A DNA stretch of 5,431 bases, from the NCBI GenBank assembly GCA_031281335.1, contig JAITFM010000023.1, forward strand, positions 1 to 5,431. Reading direction: 5' to 3'. The DNA is from Rickettsiales bacterium. Lineage in GTDB: Bacteria; Pseudomonadota; Alphaproteobacteria; Rickettsiales; Anaplasmataceae. Both the position numbers and the translations under genes were made by a program. Shown piece by piece: positions 1 to 5,290 of this stretch (positions within the stretch are counted from its first letter, which is position 1; every line of letters begins with the position of its first letter). A model generated the notes under the pieces. That model saw only the letters and a list, made by a program, of their open reading frames with translations. It made no database searches and was not told the origin of the DNA.

Positions 1-843
1 CGGGATCAATTCTTTGTAATTTGATACGGCCACGTTGATTTTATCTTTAAATGAAGATGTAACCAGATTGTAATTGTTTATTCCACCGTCTGCAGTAAGA
101 GAAAAATTATTACTCTGAATTAAAAATTTTTCTATGTTGAAATTAATTCTGGAAGCTGAAATGTGGTTTACAAATTCATAATTAAATTTAGTGTCGATAT
201 TAAGATAACTTTCGAGACTTGCAGTATTTTTATACCGGTAAGTATAAAAATCAAATCCTAGCTTAATATTTCCATTCAGTCCTTTGTTGAGATCAATTTG
301 AATGTAATTACTTTTATTGTTCACTTCAGTTATAACACTCTGCTGATTTTCTGAATCAGATGCAACATCACATCTTAGTCCATGATCTTCGTAACGAAGT
401 GTGTCTATATAGTCTATCATAGTGCCATTTCTGTCAAACCTTAGCGAGGATGGTAAATCGTTTAATTTGACAACAAAGTGATTGTTATTGTTTGTGTGAC
501 ATTTTATATTCTTTGTCTCGTCGCCATGAACGATAATATTGATTTCATTGCTTGGTATGTAGATATATACTGATTTATCGAATAATTTATTTTTTATCAC
601 TAAAGCTTCTGATGAGATAGTTAATTGCTCACTGGAAAATTTTGGGTTTGTCACGTGGAAGATTAGACTAGAAGGGAATCCGCTAAAATCATGTGAAATA
701 TCGAATTTTTCGTCGTTAATGTATAGTATTGTTTCCGCTAAAAGATTTTTTGTCTTACATGCAGAAAAATACCAAAACCCACTATAAGCCGCGGGGATAA
801 ATAAAAGTAAAGAGATGACAATATAGATAAAAACCTTACGCAC
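1..843 (-). CDS. DUF2125-like envelope protein, C-terminus cut off by the window edge
   Basis: This is an open frame of 281 codons from a GTG at 843 to the left edge, with no stop inside the window. Residues 4-20 form a hydrophobic helix after an Arg-Lys start, so the protein is probably anchored in or exported across the inner membrane and faces the periplasm. The segment SGFWYF (21-26) followed by SGFPSSLIFHVTNP (54-67) matches the start of alphaproteobacterial DUF2125 proteins, which have a membrane helix, a Gly-Phe/Tyr-Trp turn and then 'SGFP...NP'. The rest is beta-rich with alternating polar and hydrophobic residues, as in that family. The function is unknown. The GTG is preferred because an in-frame stop lies just upstream (850-852) and AAGGGA stands 10 nt before it. 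Only 2 nt separate it from the fdx stop, so it is probably cotranscribed with fdx. Cys29 follows F-S-A, which is not a good lipobox. Family assignment rests on motif recall. Confidence 0.72.
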   Translation of the reverse strand, partial: MRKVFIYIVISLLLFIPAAYSGFWYFSACKTKNLLAETILYINDEKFDISHDFSGFPSSLIFHVTNPKFSSEQLTISSEALVIKNKLFDKSVYIYIPSNEINIIVHGDETKNIKCHTNNNNHFVVKLNDLPSSLRFDRNGTMIDYIDTLRYEDHGLRCDVASDSENQQSVITEVNNKSNYIQIDLNKGLNGNIKLGFDFYTYRYKNTASLESYLNIDTKFNYEFVNHISASRINFNIEKFLIQSNNFSLTADGGINNYNLVTSSFKDKINVAVSNYKELIP

Positions 844-845
844 AG

Positions 846-1205
846 CTAATCATTCCCTTGTTTATCAAGCGATATGTTTCTTGTTCCCCTTGGTATGGTT
901 ACACACAAGCCATCAATATCTTTTGTAATTTTTATTTGGCACCCAAGCCTTGATGTCTCTGTCAAGCCAAAAGCTAGATCTAACATATCATTTTCCTCAT
1001 CAGATATAGGATTATACATTTCTACAGCATCATAAAATTTTGGATCAACGATTACATGGCATGTAGAGCAGGCAAGAGAACCTTCGCATGCGCCTTCAAG
1101 CAAGTCTGGGTCGTTTCTGTGAGCTAAATTAAGTAGAGTCTCTCCCTCTGCAGCTTCATAACTTTTCTTACTTCCATCAGGTAAAATAAAAGTTACGGAT
1201 GGCAT
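846..1205 (-). CDS. fdx: Adrenodoxin-type [2Fe-2S] ferredoxin
   Basis: This is a complete 119-residue ferredoxin of the adrenodoxin/Isc Fdx class. It is a small soluble cytoplasmic electron carrier that in this class usually supplies electrons for Fe-S cluster assembly. The four cluster ligands are visible as Cys40, Cys46, Cys49 (C-x5-C-x2-C in the segment CEGSLACSTCH) and Cys89 in SRLGCQI. The acidic partner-binding region ISDEENDMLDLAFGL (67-81) is nearly identical to the adrenodoxin pattern. The gap between the third and fourth Cys is 39 residues against about 35-36 in E. coli Fdx and adrenodoxin, from a short insertion around YDAVEMYNP. A fifth, non-ligand Cys101 is present. The ATG is supported by AGGA 7 nt upstream (1213-1216). 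No hscA, hscB or isc gene is inside the window; the downstream neighbour is the DUF2125-like gene, and murD is divergent. Confidence 0.95.
   Translation of the reverse strand: MPSVTFILPDGSKKSYEAAEGETLLNLAHRNDPDLLEGACEGSLACSTCHVIVDPKFYDAVEMYNPISDEENDMLDLAFGLTETSRLGCQIKITKDIDGLCVTIPRGTRNISLDKQGND
854..859 (-). promoter_or_regulatory. Ribosome binding site of the DUF2125-like gene, inside the fdx 3' end
   Basis: On the minus strand this reads AAGGGA, 10 nt before the GTG at 843. It lies within the last codons of fdx, so the two genes may be translationally coupled. It supports the GTG start, since no ATG fits this frame between the upstream stop and the conserved N-terminal region. Confidence 0.55.
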
Positions 1206-1212
1206 ATTATTT

Positions 1213-1216
1213 TCCT
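1213..1216 (-). promoter_or_regulatory. Ribosome binding site of fdx
   Basis: AGGA on the minus strand, 7 nt before the fdx ATG. It fixes the start at 1205. Confidence 0.6.
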
Positions 1217-1242
1217 ATTAAAATCCTTACTAATTTTTCTAT

Positions 1243-1271
1243 ATTCTACAGGTAATAATTAACATTTGCAA
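1243..1271 (-). promoter_or_regulatory. Putative sigma-70 promoter of fdx
   Basis: On the minus strand, TTGCAA (-35, 1271-1266) is followed by a 17-bp spacer and TAGAAT (-10, 1248-1243). Both boxes match the sigma-70 consensus well and the spacing is ideal. The predicted transcript would start near 1236 and have a leader of about 30 nt carrying the AGGA ribosome binding site. The -35 box is palindromic and is shared with the murD promoter on the other strand. Confidence 0.6.
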
Positions 1272-1294
1272 ACTCTTTACGTTAAGCCTATTAT
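1266..1294 (+). promoter_or_regulatory. Putative sigma-70 promoter of murD
   Basis: On the plus strand, TTGCAA (1266-1271) is followed by exactly 17 bp and TATTAT (1289-1294) as -10 box. An overlapping TATATAAC (1292-1299) could be an alternative -10 but would need a spacer of 20 bp or more. Transcription would start near 1301, leaving a leader of about 17 nt before the murD ATG. No clear Shine-Dalgarno is present in that leader. The -35 hexamer is the same six bases used by the fdx promoter. Confidence 0.5.
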
Positions 1295-1317
1295 ATAACA
1301 TCTTCCAAAAACAAGTA

Positions 1318-2655
1318 ATGCAACTGAACAAATACAAAAATCAAAATGTTGCGGTTTATGGTCTTGGTAAAACTGGTTTATCTGTCATTAACGCTCTAAT
1401 GAAGAGCGGTGCAAGAATATATGCATGGGATGATAATAAAGAGCAAATAGCAAATGCAAAAATGATGTATCGGGAGTGTAATTTTATTCATCCCAAGGAA
1501 TATAATTTGCATGAGATAAGAACATTGATTTTAAGCCCTGGAGTGCCAATTTCATATCCAACGCCACATTGGATAGTGAAACTTACGAAAAGCTATGACT
1601 GTAAAATAAAATCGGATATAGAGCTATTCCTTGAAGTTAAAGCTACGAACCAGAAGGTAATAGGCGTCACAGGAACAAATGGTAAATCAACCGCTGTGTC
1701 ACTAATAGGGCACGTATTAAAATCTGCAGGGAAAAAGGTAGCTGTTGGTGGAAATTTAGGTGTTCCTGTTTTGGATTTAAAAAGAGATGCAGAAATTTAT
1801 GTAATTGAGTTCTCCTCTTTTCAATTGGAGTTGATGAATAAGATTAATGTGGACATTGCAGTATTGTTCAACATTACACCAGACCACATAGACAGACATG
1901 GAAGTATGGAGAATTATATAGCAACTAAGTTGAAACTGATAAACAGTAGTAAGATTGCCGTGATAGGATGTGATAACGAAATTACCGCTGATGTATTCAA
2001 CAAATTCACTGGGAATAAGATTCCAATTTCAGCTTCAATGTTACCCTCTTTCCAGTACCCCAACACTGAAATCCAACCAGGTCATGTAAGTGATATGAAA
2101 ATAAACTTAATATCCAACGCAGAAAACATAGCAGCTGCATATGCCGTATGTAAGCTGCTTAAAATAGATAACAACACTATTATCGATGGAATCAAATCCT
2201 TCCCAGGTTTGAAACACAGAAATGAATTACTTGGTAAAATAGAAAATGTGTTTTTTGTGAACGATAGCAAAGCAACTAATGCCAAGTCGAGCGAAAAAGC
2301 GATTTTGTCTTATAAAAACATATATTGGATTGTTGGCGGAAGAAGTAAAGAAGGTGGCATAGAGTCACTAAGCAAGCACTTTACAAGAATTAGAAAAGCT
2401 TTTCTAATTGGAGAATCAACAGAAGCTTTTGCAAATGTCATGGAGAATAAAGTAGGTTGTATGAAGTGTTATGATCTAGAAAACGCATTTAAACTAGCTT
2501 TCGAAGAGGCCATAAATAGCAAAGAAGAAGTAACGATATTGCTTTCTCCTGCATGTTCTTCTTTTGATCAGTGGAAAAATTTTGAAGAACGCGGTGACAC
2601 ATTTTGCACAATGTTTGAAAATCTCAGGTACAATTACATGTGCTGTTTAGTATAA
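1318..2655 (+). CDS. murD: UDP-N-acetylmuramoyl-L-alanine--D-glutamate ligase (MurD)
   Basis: This cytoplasmic ATP-dependent Mur ligase adds D-glutamate to UDP-MurNAc-L-Ala in the peptidoglycan/lipid II precursor pathway. The 445 residues are close to the usual length. Domain 1 is a Rossmann-like fold with GLGKTG (15-20). Domain 2 has the ATP loop GVTGTNGKST (116-125), EFSSFQLE (164-171) and TPDHIDRHG (187-195). Domain 3 has NDSKATN (315-321) and the long MurD signature at 408-429. All seven Mur-ligase invariant positions are present by my alignment from memory: Lys123, Glu164, His190, Asn267, Asn270, Arg301 and Asp316. Lys204 fits the carbamylated lysine. The usual H-N-x-x-N reads S-N-A-E-N (266-270), so the His is replaced but both Asn remain. 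The central domain looks slightly shortened before this motif. The start codon lacks a clear ribosome binding site but gives the expected N-terminus. It is followed after 6 nt by the COQ9-family gene, probably in one transcript. Confidence 0.96.
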   Translation: MQLNKYKNQNVAVYGLGKTGLSVINALMKSGARIYAWDDNKEQIANAKMMYRECNFIHPKEYNLHEIRTLILSPGVPISYPTPHWIVKLTKSYDCKIKSDIELFLEVKATNQKVIGVTGTNGKSTAVSLIGHVLKSAGKKVAVGGNLGVPVLDLKRDAEIYVIEFSSFQLELMNKINVDIAVLFNITPDHIDRHGSMENYIATKLKLINSSKIAVIGCDNEITADVFNKFTGNKIPISASMLPSFQYPNTEIQPGHVSDMKINLISNAENIAAAYAVCKLLKIDNNTIIDGIKSFPGLKHRNELLGKIENVFFVNDSKATNAKSSEKAILSYKNIYWIVGGRSKEGGIESLSKHFTRIRKAFLIGESTEAFANVMENKVGCMKCYDLENAFKLAFEEAINSKEEVTILLSPACSSFDQWKNFEERGDTFCTMFENLRYNYMCCLV

Positions 2656-2661
2656 TGTTGT

Positions 2662-3261
2662 ATGGAGCAAGATGAAATAAAGTCAGTAGTAGACGAGCTG
2701 ATTAGGGTCATTCCATTTGAGGGGATAAGCGATGAAACCTTATTGAAAGTGTGCACGGACCTTAACCTAGCCAGTAGCTTTTGCAAATTTCAAAATGGAA
2801 TATATAGCGCTTTGGAGTATATAGCTGAGGACTTAAATAGTTCAATGGAAGCTGAGCTAAGAAACTCCAATTTAGAAGATATGAAAGTGCGGAAGCGAGT
2901 AAAATTAGCTGTTCAAATACGCTTCTCAAACTACGCTAAACTGCCAAATTATAGAGAATTTTTAGAAAATGTTTTACTATTTTCTGTATTGCCAAAAAAT
3001 ACATACTTTTCTAGTAAACTCTTGTACAGAACTGTTAGTGCAATTTGGTATGGCATTTACGATCAATCAACAGATTTTAATTACTATACAAAACGTGCAA
3101 TATTAGCTGGGGTATATTTAAGCACAATGCTCTTTTTCATCAATGATTATTCAGAAGGTTTTGCAGATACTCTATCATTTCTTGACAGACGTATTGACAA
3201 CGTCATGGCATTTCAAAAGTTCAAAACTCGCTTAAAAGGAATTGTGGGAAGTTTCCTATAG
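2662..3261 (+). CDS. COQ9-family protein (ubiquinone biosynthesis accessory factor)
   Basis: This is a 199-residue protein of the COQ9 family. In mitochondria COQ9 has a TetR-like fold, binds isoprenoid lipids and hands quinone intermediates to the hydroxylase COQ7; alphaproteobacterial members are presumed to act similarly at the inner membrane. The clearest signature is TDFNYYTKRAILAGVY (137-152), followed by a hydrophobic stretch (153-161) and FLDRRIDNVM (173-182). An earlier helix with MKVRKRVKLAVQIRF (74-88) also fits the family. The C-terminal helix after 183 (FQKFKTRLKGIVGSFL) is amphipathic and could contact the membrane. The family's N-terminal helix is short and divergent here. The ATG lies 6 nt after the murD stop without a clear Shine-Dalgarno, which suggests translational coupling to murD. 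No other quinone gene is inside the window. The family call is firm; the molecular role is taken from the eukaryotic member. Confidence 0.88.
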   Translation: MEQDEIKSVVDELIRVIPFEGISDETLLKVCTDLNLASSFCKFQNGIYSALEYIAEDLNSSMEAELRNSNLEDMKVRKRVKLAVQIRFSNYAKLPNYREFLENVLLFSVLPKNTYFSSKLLYRTVSAIWYGIYDQSTDFNYYTKRAILAGVYLSTMLFFINDYSEGFADTLSFLDRRIDNVMAFQKFKTRLKGIVGSFL

Positions 3262-3280
3262 GTTTTTTAAGCTATGTTTT

Positions 3281-3308
3281 AAAGCCATCTTGGCTTTCTT
3301 TAGTTTTT
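3281..3308 (+). terminator. Putative rho-independent terminator after the murD-COQ9 unit
   Basis: AAAGCCA (3281-3287), a 3-nt loop and TGGCTTT (3291-3297) form a 7-bp perfect stem, followed by the T-rich run CTTTAGTTTTT. It begins 20 nt after the COQ9-family stop. The stem is short and the T run is interrupted, so termination may be partial. Its right arm overlaps the predicted -35 box of the next gene. Confidence 0.45.
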
Positions 3309-3318
3309 ATGTTAAGAT
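3291..3318 (+). promoter_or_regulatory. Putative extended -10 promoter of the hydrolase gene
   Basis: TG at 3310-3311, one base, then TAAGAT (3313-3318) forms an extended -10 element. A weak -35, TTGGCT (3291-3296), lies 16 bp upstream inside the terminator stem. Transcription would start at about 3325, on the first ATG of the gene, so the message would be leaderless or translation would begin at the second ATG. Confidence 0.4.
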
Positions 3319-3324
3319 AGCAGG

Positions 3325-4656
3325 ATGTTTATCAATGAAAAAATGAAAGTTATTTGTTATCCTGACCCTAACATTAAGCCAGAAAAAAATGCAAAACACA
3401 TAATAAACTTTTTTGGGATACTTGGGTGTGTTAAGGTTAATGCACTTGGTGAAGACGAATCCAAAGAGCAAAAAGGTGAATTTAATGCAGTTAAGCATTA
3501 TTTTGACTATCCTTATTTTTCTAGAATTGTCAACCCAACGTTCTTTCAAAAAGAATTGAATGATGAGGAAAGAAAATTCACTAGGAGGATAATATCACTA
3601 TGGTTATGTTTTGCTATATTGTCCACTGCTTCTATTGTGTCGTTATACTTGGCGTACCAGAATCAAAAATCAAAAAAGGTGGTTATGAGGTTAGCTTGTG
3701 CATCAACAGTATTATTAGTTTTGGCTACCATATGTTTTATCGTAGTTTTATCGTGGGTGTTTTTTGACTTTATTAAGGAAAAGTTTGTTGTACATAGAAT
3801 TAAAAGCTTTTTGGAAAATGAAGTCGGCCCTGAATGGATAAAGCGTTATAAGAAAGAGTTTATAGGTGAGACTTGCGATCAAGGATTAGAAAAAGATATA
3901 GAAGATATCATAGAGTTTCTTTTGGAGAGAAAGAAGATTGTAGCACTGTATAACTTTCTAACAAGTGGGGAAGAATTAGTCCAAGCCGGAATGGCAATGG
4001 TGAACAAGTTGCTTATAGATGGCATACATCCAAGCAACATAGTTTTAGGTACTAACTCTCTCGGAGGAGGAGTTGCAGCAGAAGTTCTAAAAAGATTTGA
4101 GGATCAGGGTATCCATTTGACACTAATTCACAGTAATTCTTTTAGTTCGCTCAAAGATGCAACTAATAACTTTCCTCGTGGAGTAGGGGGCTTTTTCACG
4201 AGGTGGCTTCCTGCAAAGTTTTTGAATTTTTGGTTTGGGCGTTGTGGATTAGATTTTAATCCACAGAAAGTTGTAGAGAATACGAAATGCCCTGTCTTAA
4301 TTGTTGGCAGGAAAGGTGATACTGTGATTCCACAAGCAGCACAACTTGTTGGCAAGCTTAATGATCTATCCGAAGAAAGGTTAAGAAGAAATATAGTGCT
4401 GGAACATGATACTAGCGTGCGTTGTGAGAATAAAAATATTCACACCGATCATAAAGAACATTTAGTTTGTTGTGAGGATAACGGTAGTGTGACAAAGTAC
4501 GAAGAAATAGAAAATAAATTTATTAAAGAGGCACATGGGTATTTAATTAAACTTAACGGAGAATTTGATCTAGAAAACTACCGTAAGAGTGATGTTTCCA
4601 AAAGTTTGACACAAATAGAATTGAAATTCATAAATGAAAAGTATATGCAAGTTTAA
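3325..4656 (+). CDS. Two-pass membrane protein with C-terminal alpha/beta-hydrolase domain, substrate unknown
   Basis: The 443 residues contain a cytosolic-looking N-terminal part (1-87), two hydrophobic segments likely to cross the membrane (about 89-111 and 121-148) and a C-terminal alpha/beta-hydrolase-like domain (about 200-410). The nucleophile elbow is GTNSLGGG (242-249) with Ser245; it reads T-x-S-x-G instead of the usual G-x-S-x-G. SNSFSSL (270-276) and the acid loop GRKGDTVIP (328-336, Asp332) follow in the expected order. The catalytic His is probably one of His373, His376 or His379 in a His/Cys-rich stretch (361-383). The layout recalls lipase-like SidB/Sdb proteins of Legionella, so lipid or ester hydrolysis is a reasonable guess, but no activity can be stated. 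The gene stands alone and its stop overlaps that of rsmD. The start is uncertain: ATG 3325 has AGG directly against it and ATG 3343 (residue 7) is the alternative. Confidence 0.75.
   Translation: MFINEKMKVICYPDPNIKPEKNAKHIINFFGILGCVKVNALGEDESKEQKGEFNAVKHYFDYPYFSRIVNPTFFQKELNDEERKFTRRIISLWLCFAILSTASIVSLYLAYQNQKSKKVVMRLACASTVLLVLATICFIVVLSWVFFDFIKEKFVVHRIKSFLENEVGPEWIKRYKKEFIGETCDQGLEKDIEDIIEFLLERKKIVALYNFLTSGEELVQAGMAMVNKLLIDGIHPSNIVLGTNSLGGGVAAEVLKRFEDQGIHLTLIHSNSFSSLKDATNNFPRGVGGFFTRWLPAKFLNFWFGRCGLDFNPQKVVENTKCPVLIVGRKGDTVIPQAAQLVGKLNDLSEERLRRNIVLEHDTSVRCENKNIHTDHKEHLVCCEDNGSVTKYEEIENKFIKEAHGYLIKLNGEFDLENYRKSDVSKSLTQIELKFINEKYMQV
4653..4656. other. Overlapping convergent stop codons (TTAA)
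   Basis: The palindrome TTAA supplies TAA on the plus strand (4654-4656) for the hydrolase gene and TAA on the minus strand (4655-4653) for rsmD. No terminator can lie between the two genes, so each transcript must run into the other gene's antisense strand. Confidence 0.9.
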
Positions 4657-5201
4657 GTTGATAGAGAAAGAAAAATTATTCTTGCTATGCCGTAAGTGTG
4701 CTCCAAGACTATACTAAAATTTTTATTGCACTGAAAATCTTCGTTTTTCCTAATCTCTAGAATTATCAATGCATCATCACTTAGCCAGCCTGAGTGGGCT
4801 AATCCATCTAAAGTTGAGTGGACTAGATTACTATTGTAAGGTGGATCTATAAAAACTACGTCGCATTGTGAAATGGGTTTTGGTAATTTGTCAGCGCTGC
4901 AGCAAATTAGCGTAATATCGTCCGTAGTTCCAAGATTTTCTGCCGTTTTCTTAGGCAATTGCAAATTGTAGTAATCTGAATCTACCATGAATGCATGTTT
5001 AGCACCGCGGGAAAGTGCTTCAAATGAAAAAGAGCCACTTCCGCAGAATAAATCAAGTACATTCGAGTTGTAAATAGGCTTTTTTGAAAAAAGTGTGTTG
5101 AATATTGCTTCCCGGACAACACCCATGGTAGGCCGTGCGGCTAAATGCTTACCTGTGGCTATCTTTCTTCCACGATATTTTCCTGCAATAATACGCAGCA
5201 T
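4653..5201 (-). CDS. rsmD: 16S rRNA (guanine(966)-N(2))-methyltransferase RsmD
   Basis: RsmD uses S-adenosylmethionine to methylate G966 (E. coli numbering) of 16S rRNA in the small ribosomal subunit. The protein has 182 residues against 198 in E. coli. It starts with the family signature IIAGKYRGRKI (4-14), then RPTMGVVREAIFNTL (23-37). The SAM-binding loop is VLDLFCGSGSFSFEALSRGA (48-67) with acidic motif II around Asp74, and the catalytic DPPY is at 119-122, as in N2-guanine and N6-adenine methyltransferases. The ATG is supported by GGAG 10 nt upstream and by the immediate start of the conserved domain. It is transcribed from its own promoter and converges on the hydrolase gene, overlapping it by 4 bp. 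No coaD, its frequent neighbour in other bacteria, is visible. Confidence 0.95.
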   Translation of the reverse strand: MLRIIAGKYRGRKIATGKHLAARPTMGVVREAIFNTLFSKKPIYNSNVLDLFCGSGSFSFEALSRGAKHAFMVDSDYYNLQLPKKTAENLGTTDDITLICCSADKLPKPISQCDVVFIDPPYNSNLVHSTLDGLAHSGWLSDDALIILEIRKNEDFQCNKNFSIVLEHTYGIARIIFLSLST

Positions 5202-5236
5202 ACTAAATAAGCTCCAAATTAGCTAATTATTTAGTA
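5201..5236. repeat. 10-bp perfect inverted repeat across the rsmD promoter and start
   Basis: TACTAAATAA (5201-5210) and its exact complement TTATTTAGTA (5227-5236) flank a 16-bp centre. The outer arm covers the rsmD -10 box and the inner arm ends on the A of the ATG. A separate 12-bp palindrome, AATTAGCTAATT (5217-5228), lies between and overlaps the outer arm. It could be an operator or chance in A+T-rich DNA. Confidence 0.4.
5212..5215 (-). promoter_or_regulatory. Ribosome binding site of rsmD
   Basis: GGAG on the minus strand, 10 nt before the ATG at 5201. It lies in the loop between the two arms of the inverted repeat at 5201-5236. Confidence 0.55.
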
Positions 5237-5254
5237 GTACATGATTAGTGTCAA
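5226..5254 (-). promoter_or_regulatory. Putative sigma-70 promoter of rsmD
   Basis: On the minus strand, a perfect TTGACA (-35, 5254-5249), a 17-bp spacer and AATAAT (-10, 5231-5226, five of six consensus bases) give the strongest promoter in the window. The start would be near 5219, giving a leader of about 18 nt that contains GGAG. Confidence 0.65.
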
Positions 5255-5290
5255 TATAACTTTGGCAGTCCAATTCCCACTACACAAGGA

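Noticed and set aside
818..843. Lipoprotein signal in the DUF2125-like protein
   Set aside because: The only nearby cysteine (Cys29) is preceded by F-S-A, which does not fit a lipobox, and the family is normally helix-anchored.
1292..1299. TATATAAC as the murD -10 box
   Set aside because: It needs a spacer of at least 20 bp to the TTGCAA; the overlapping TATTAT at 1289-1294 has the ideal 17 bp.
2082..2285. 67-codon minus-strand open frame
   Set aside because: It lies wholly inside murD, opposite conserved MurD motifs, and has no family features. It is a shadow of the real gene.
3307..3549. 80-codon minus-strand open frame with hydrophobic content
   Set aside because: It is antisense to the start of the hydrolase gene and its promoter. 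Its Phe/Ile-rich look comes from reading A-rich codons backwards.
4128..4355. 75-codon minus-strand open frame
   Set aside because: It is antisense to the core of the hydrolase domain, which is clearly coding on the plus strand.
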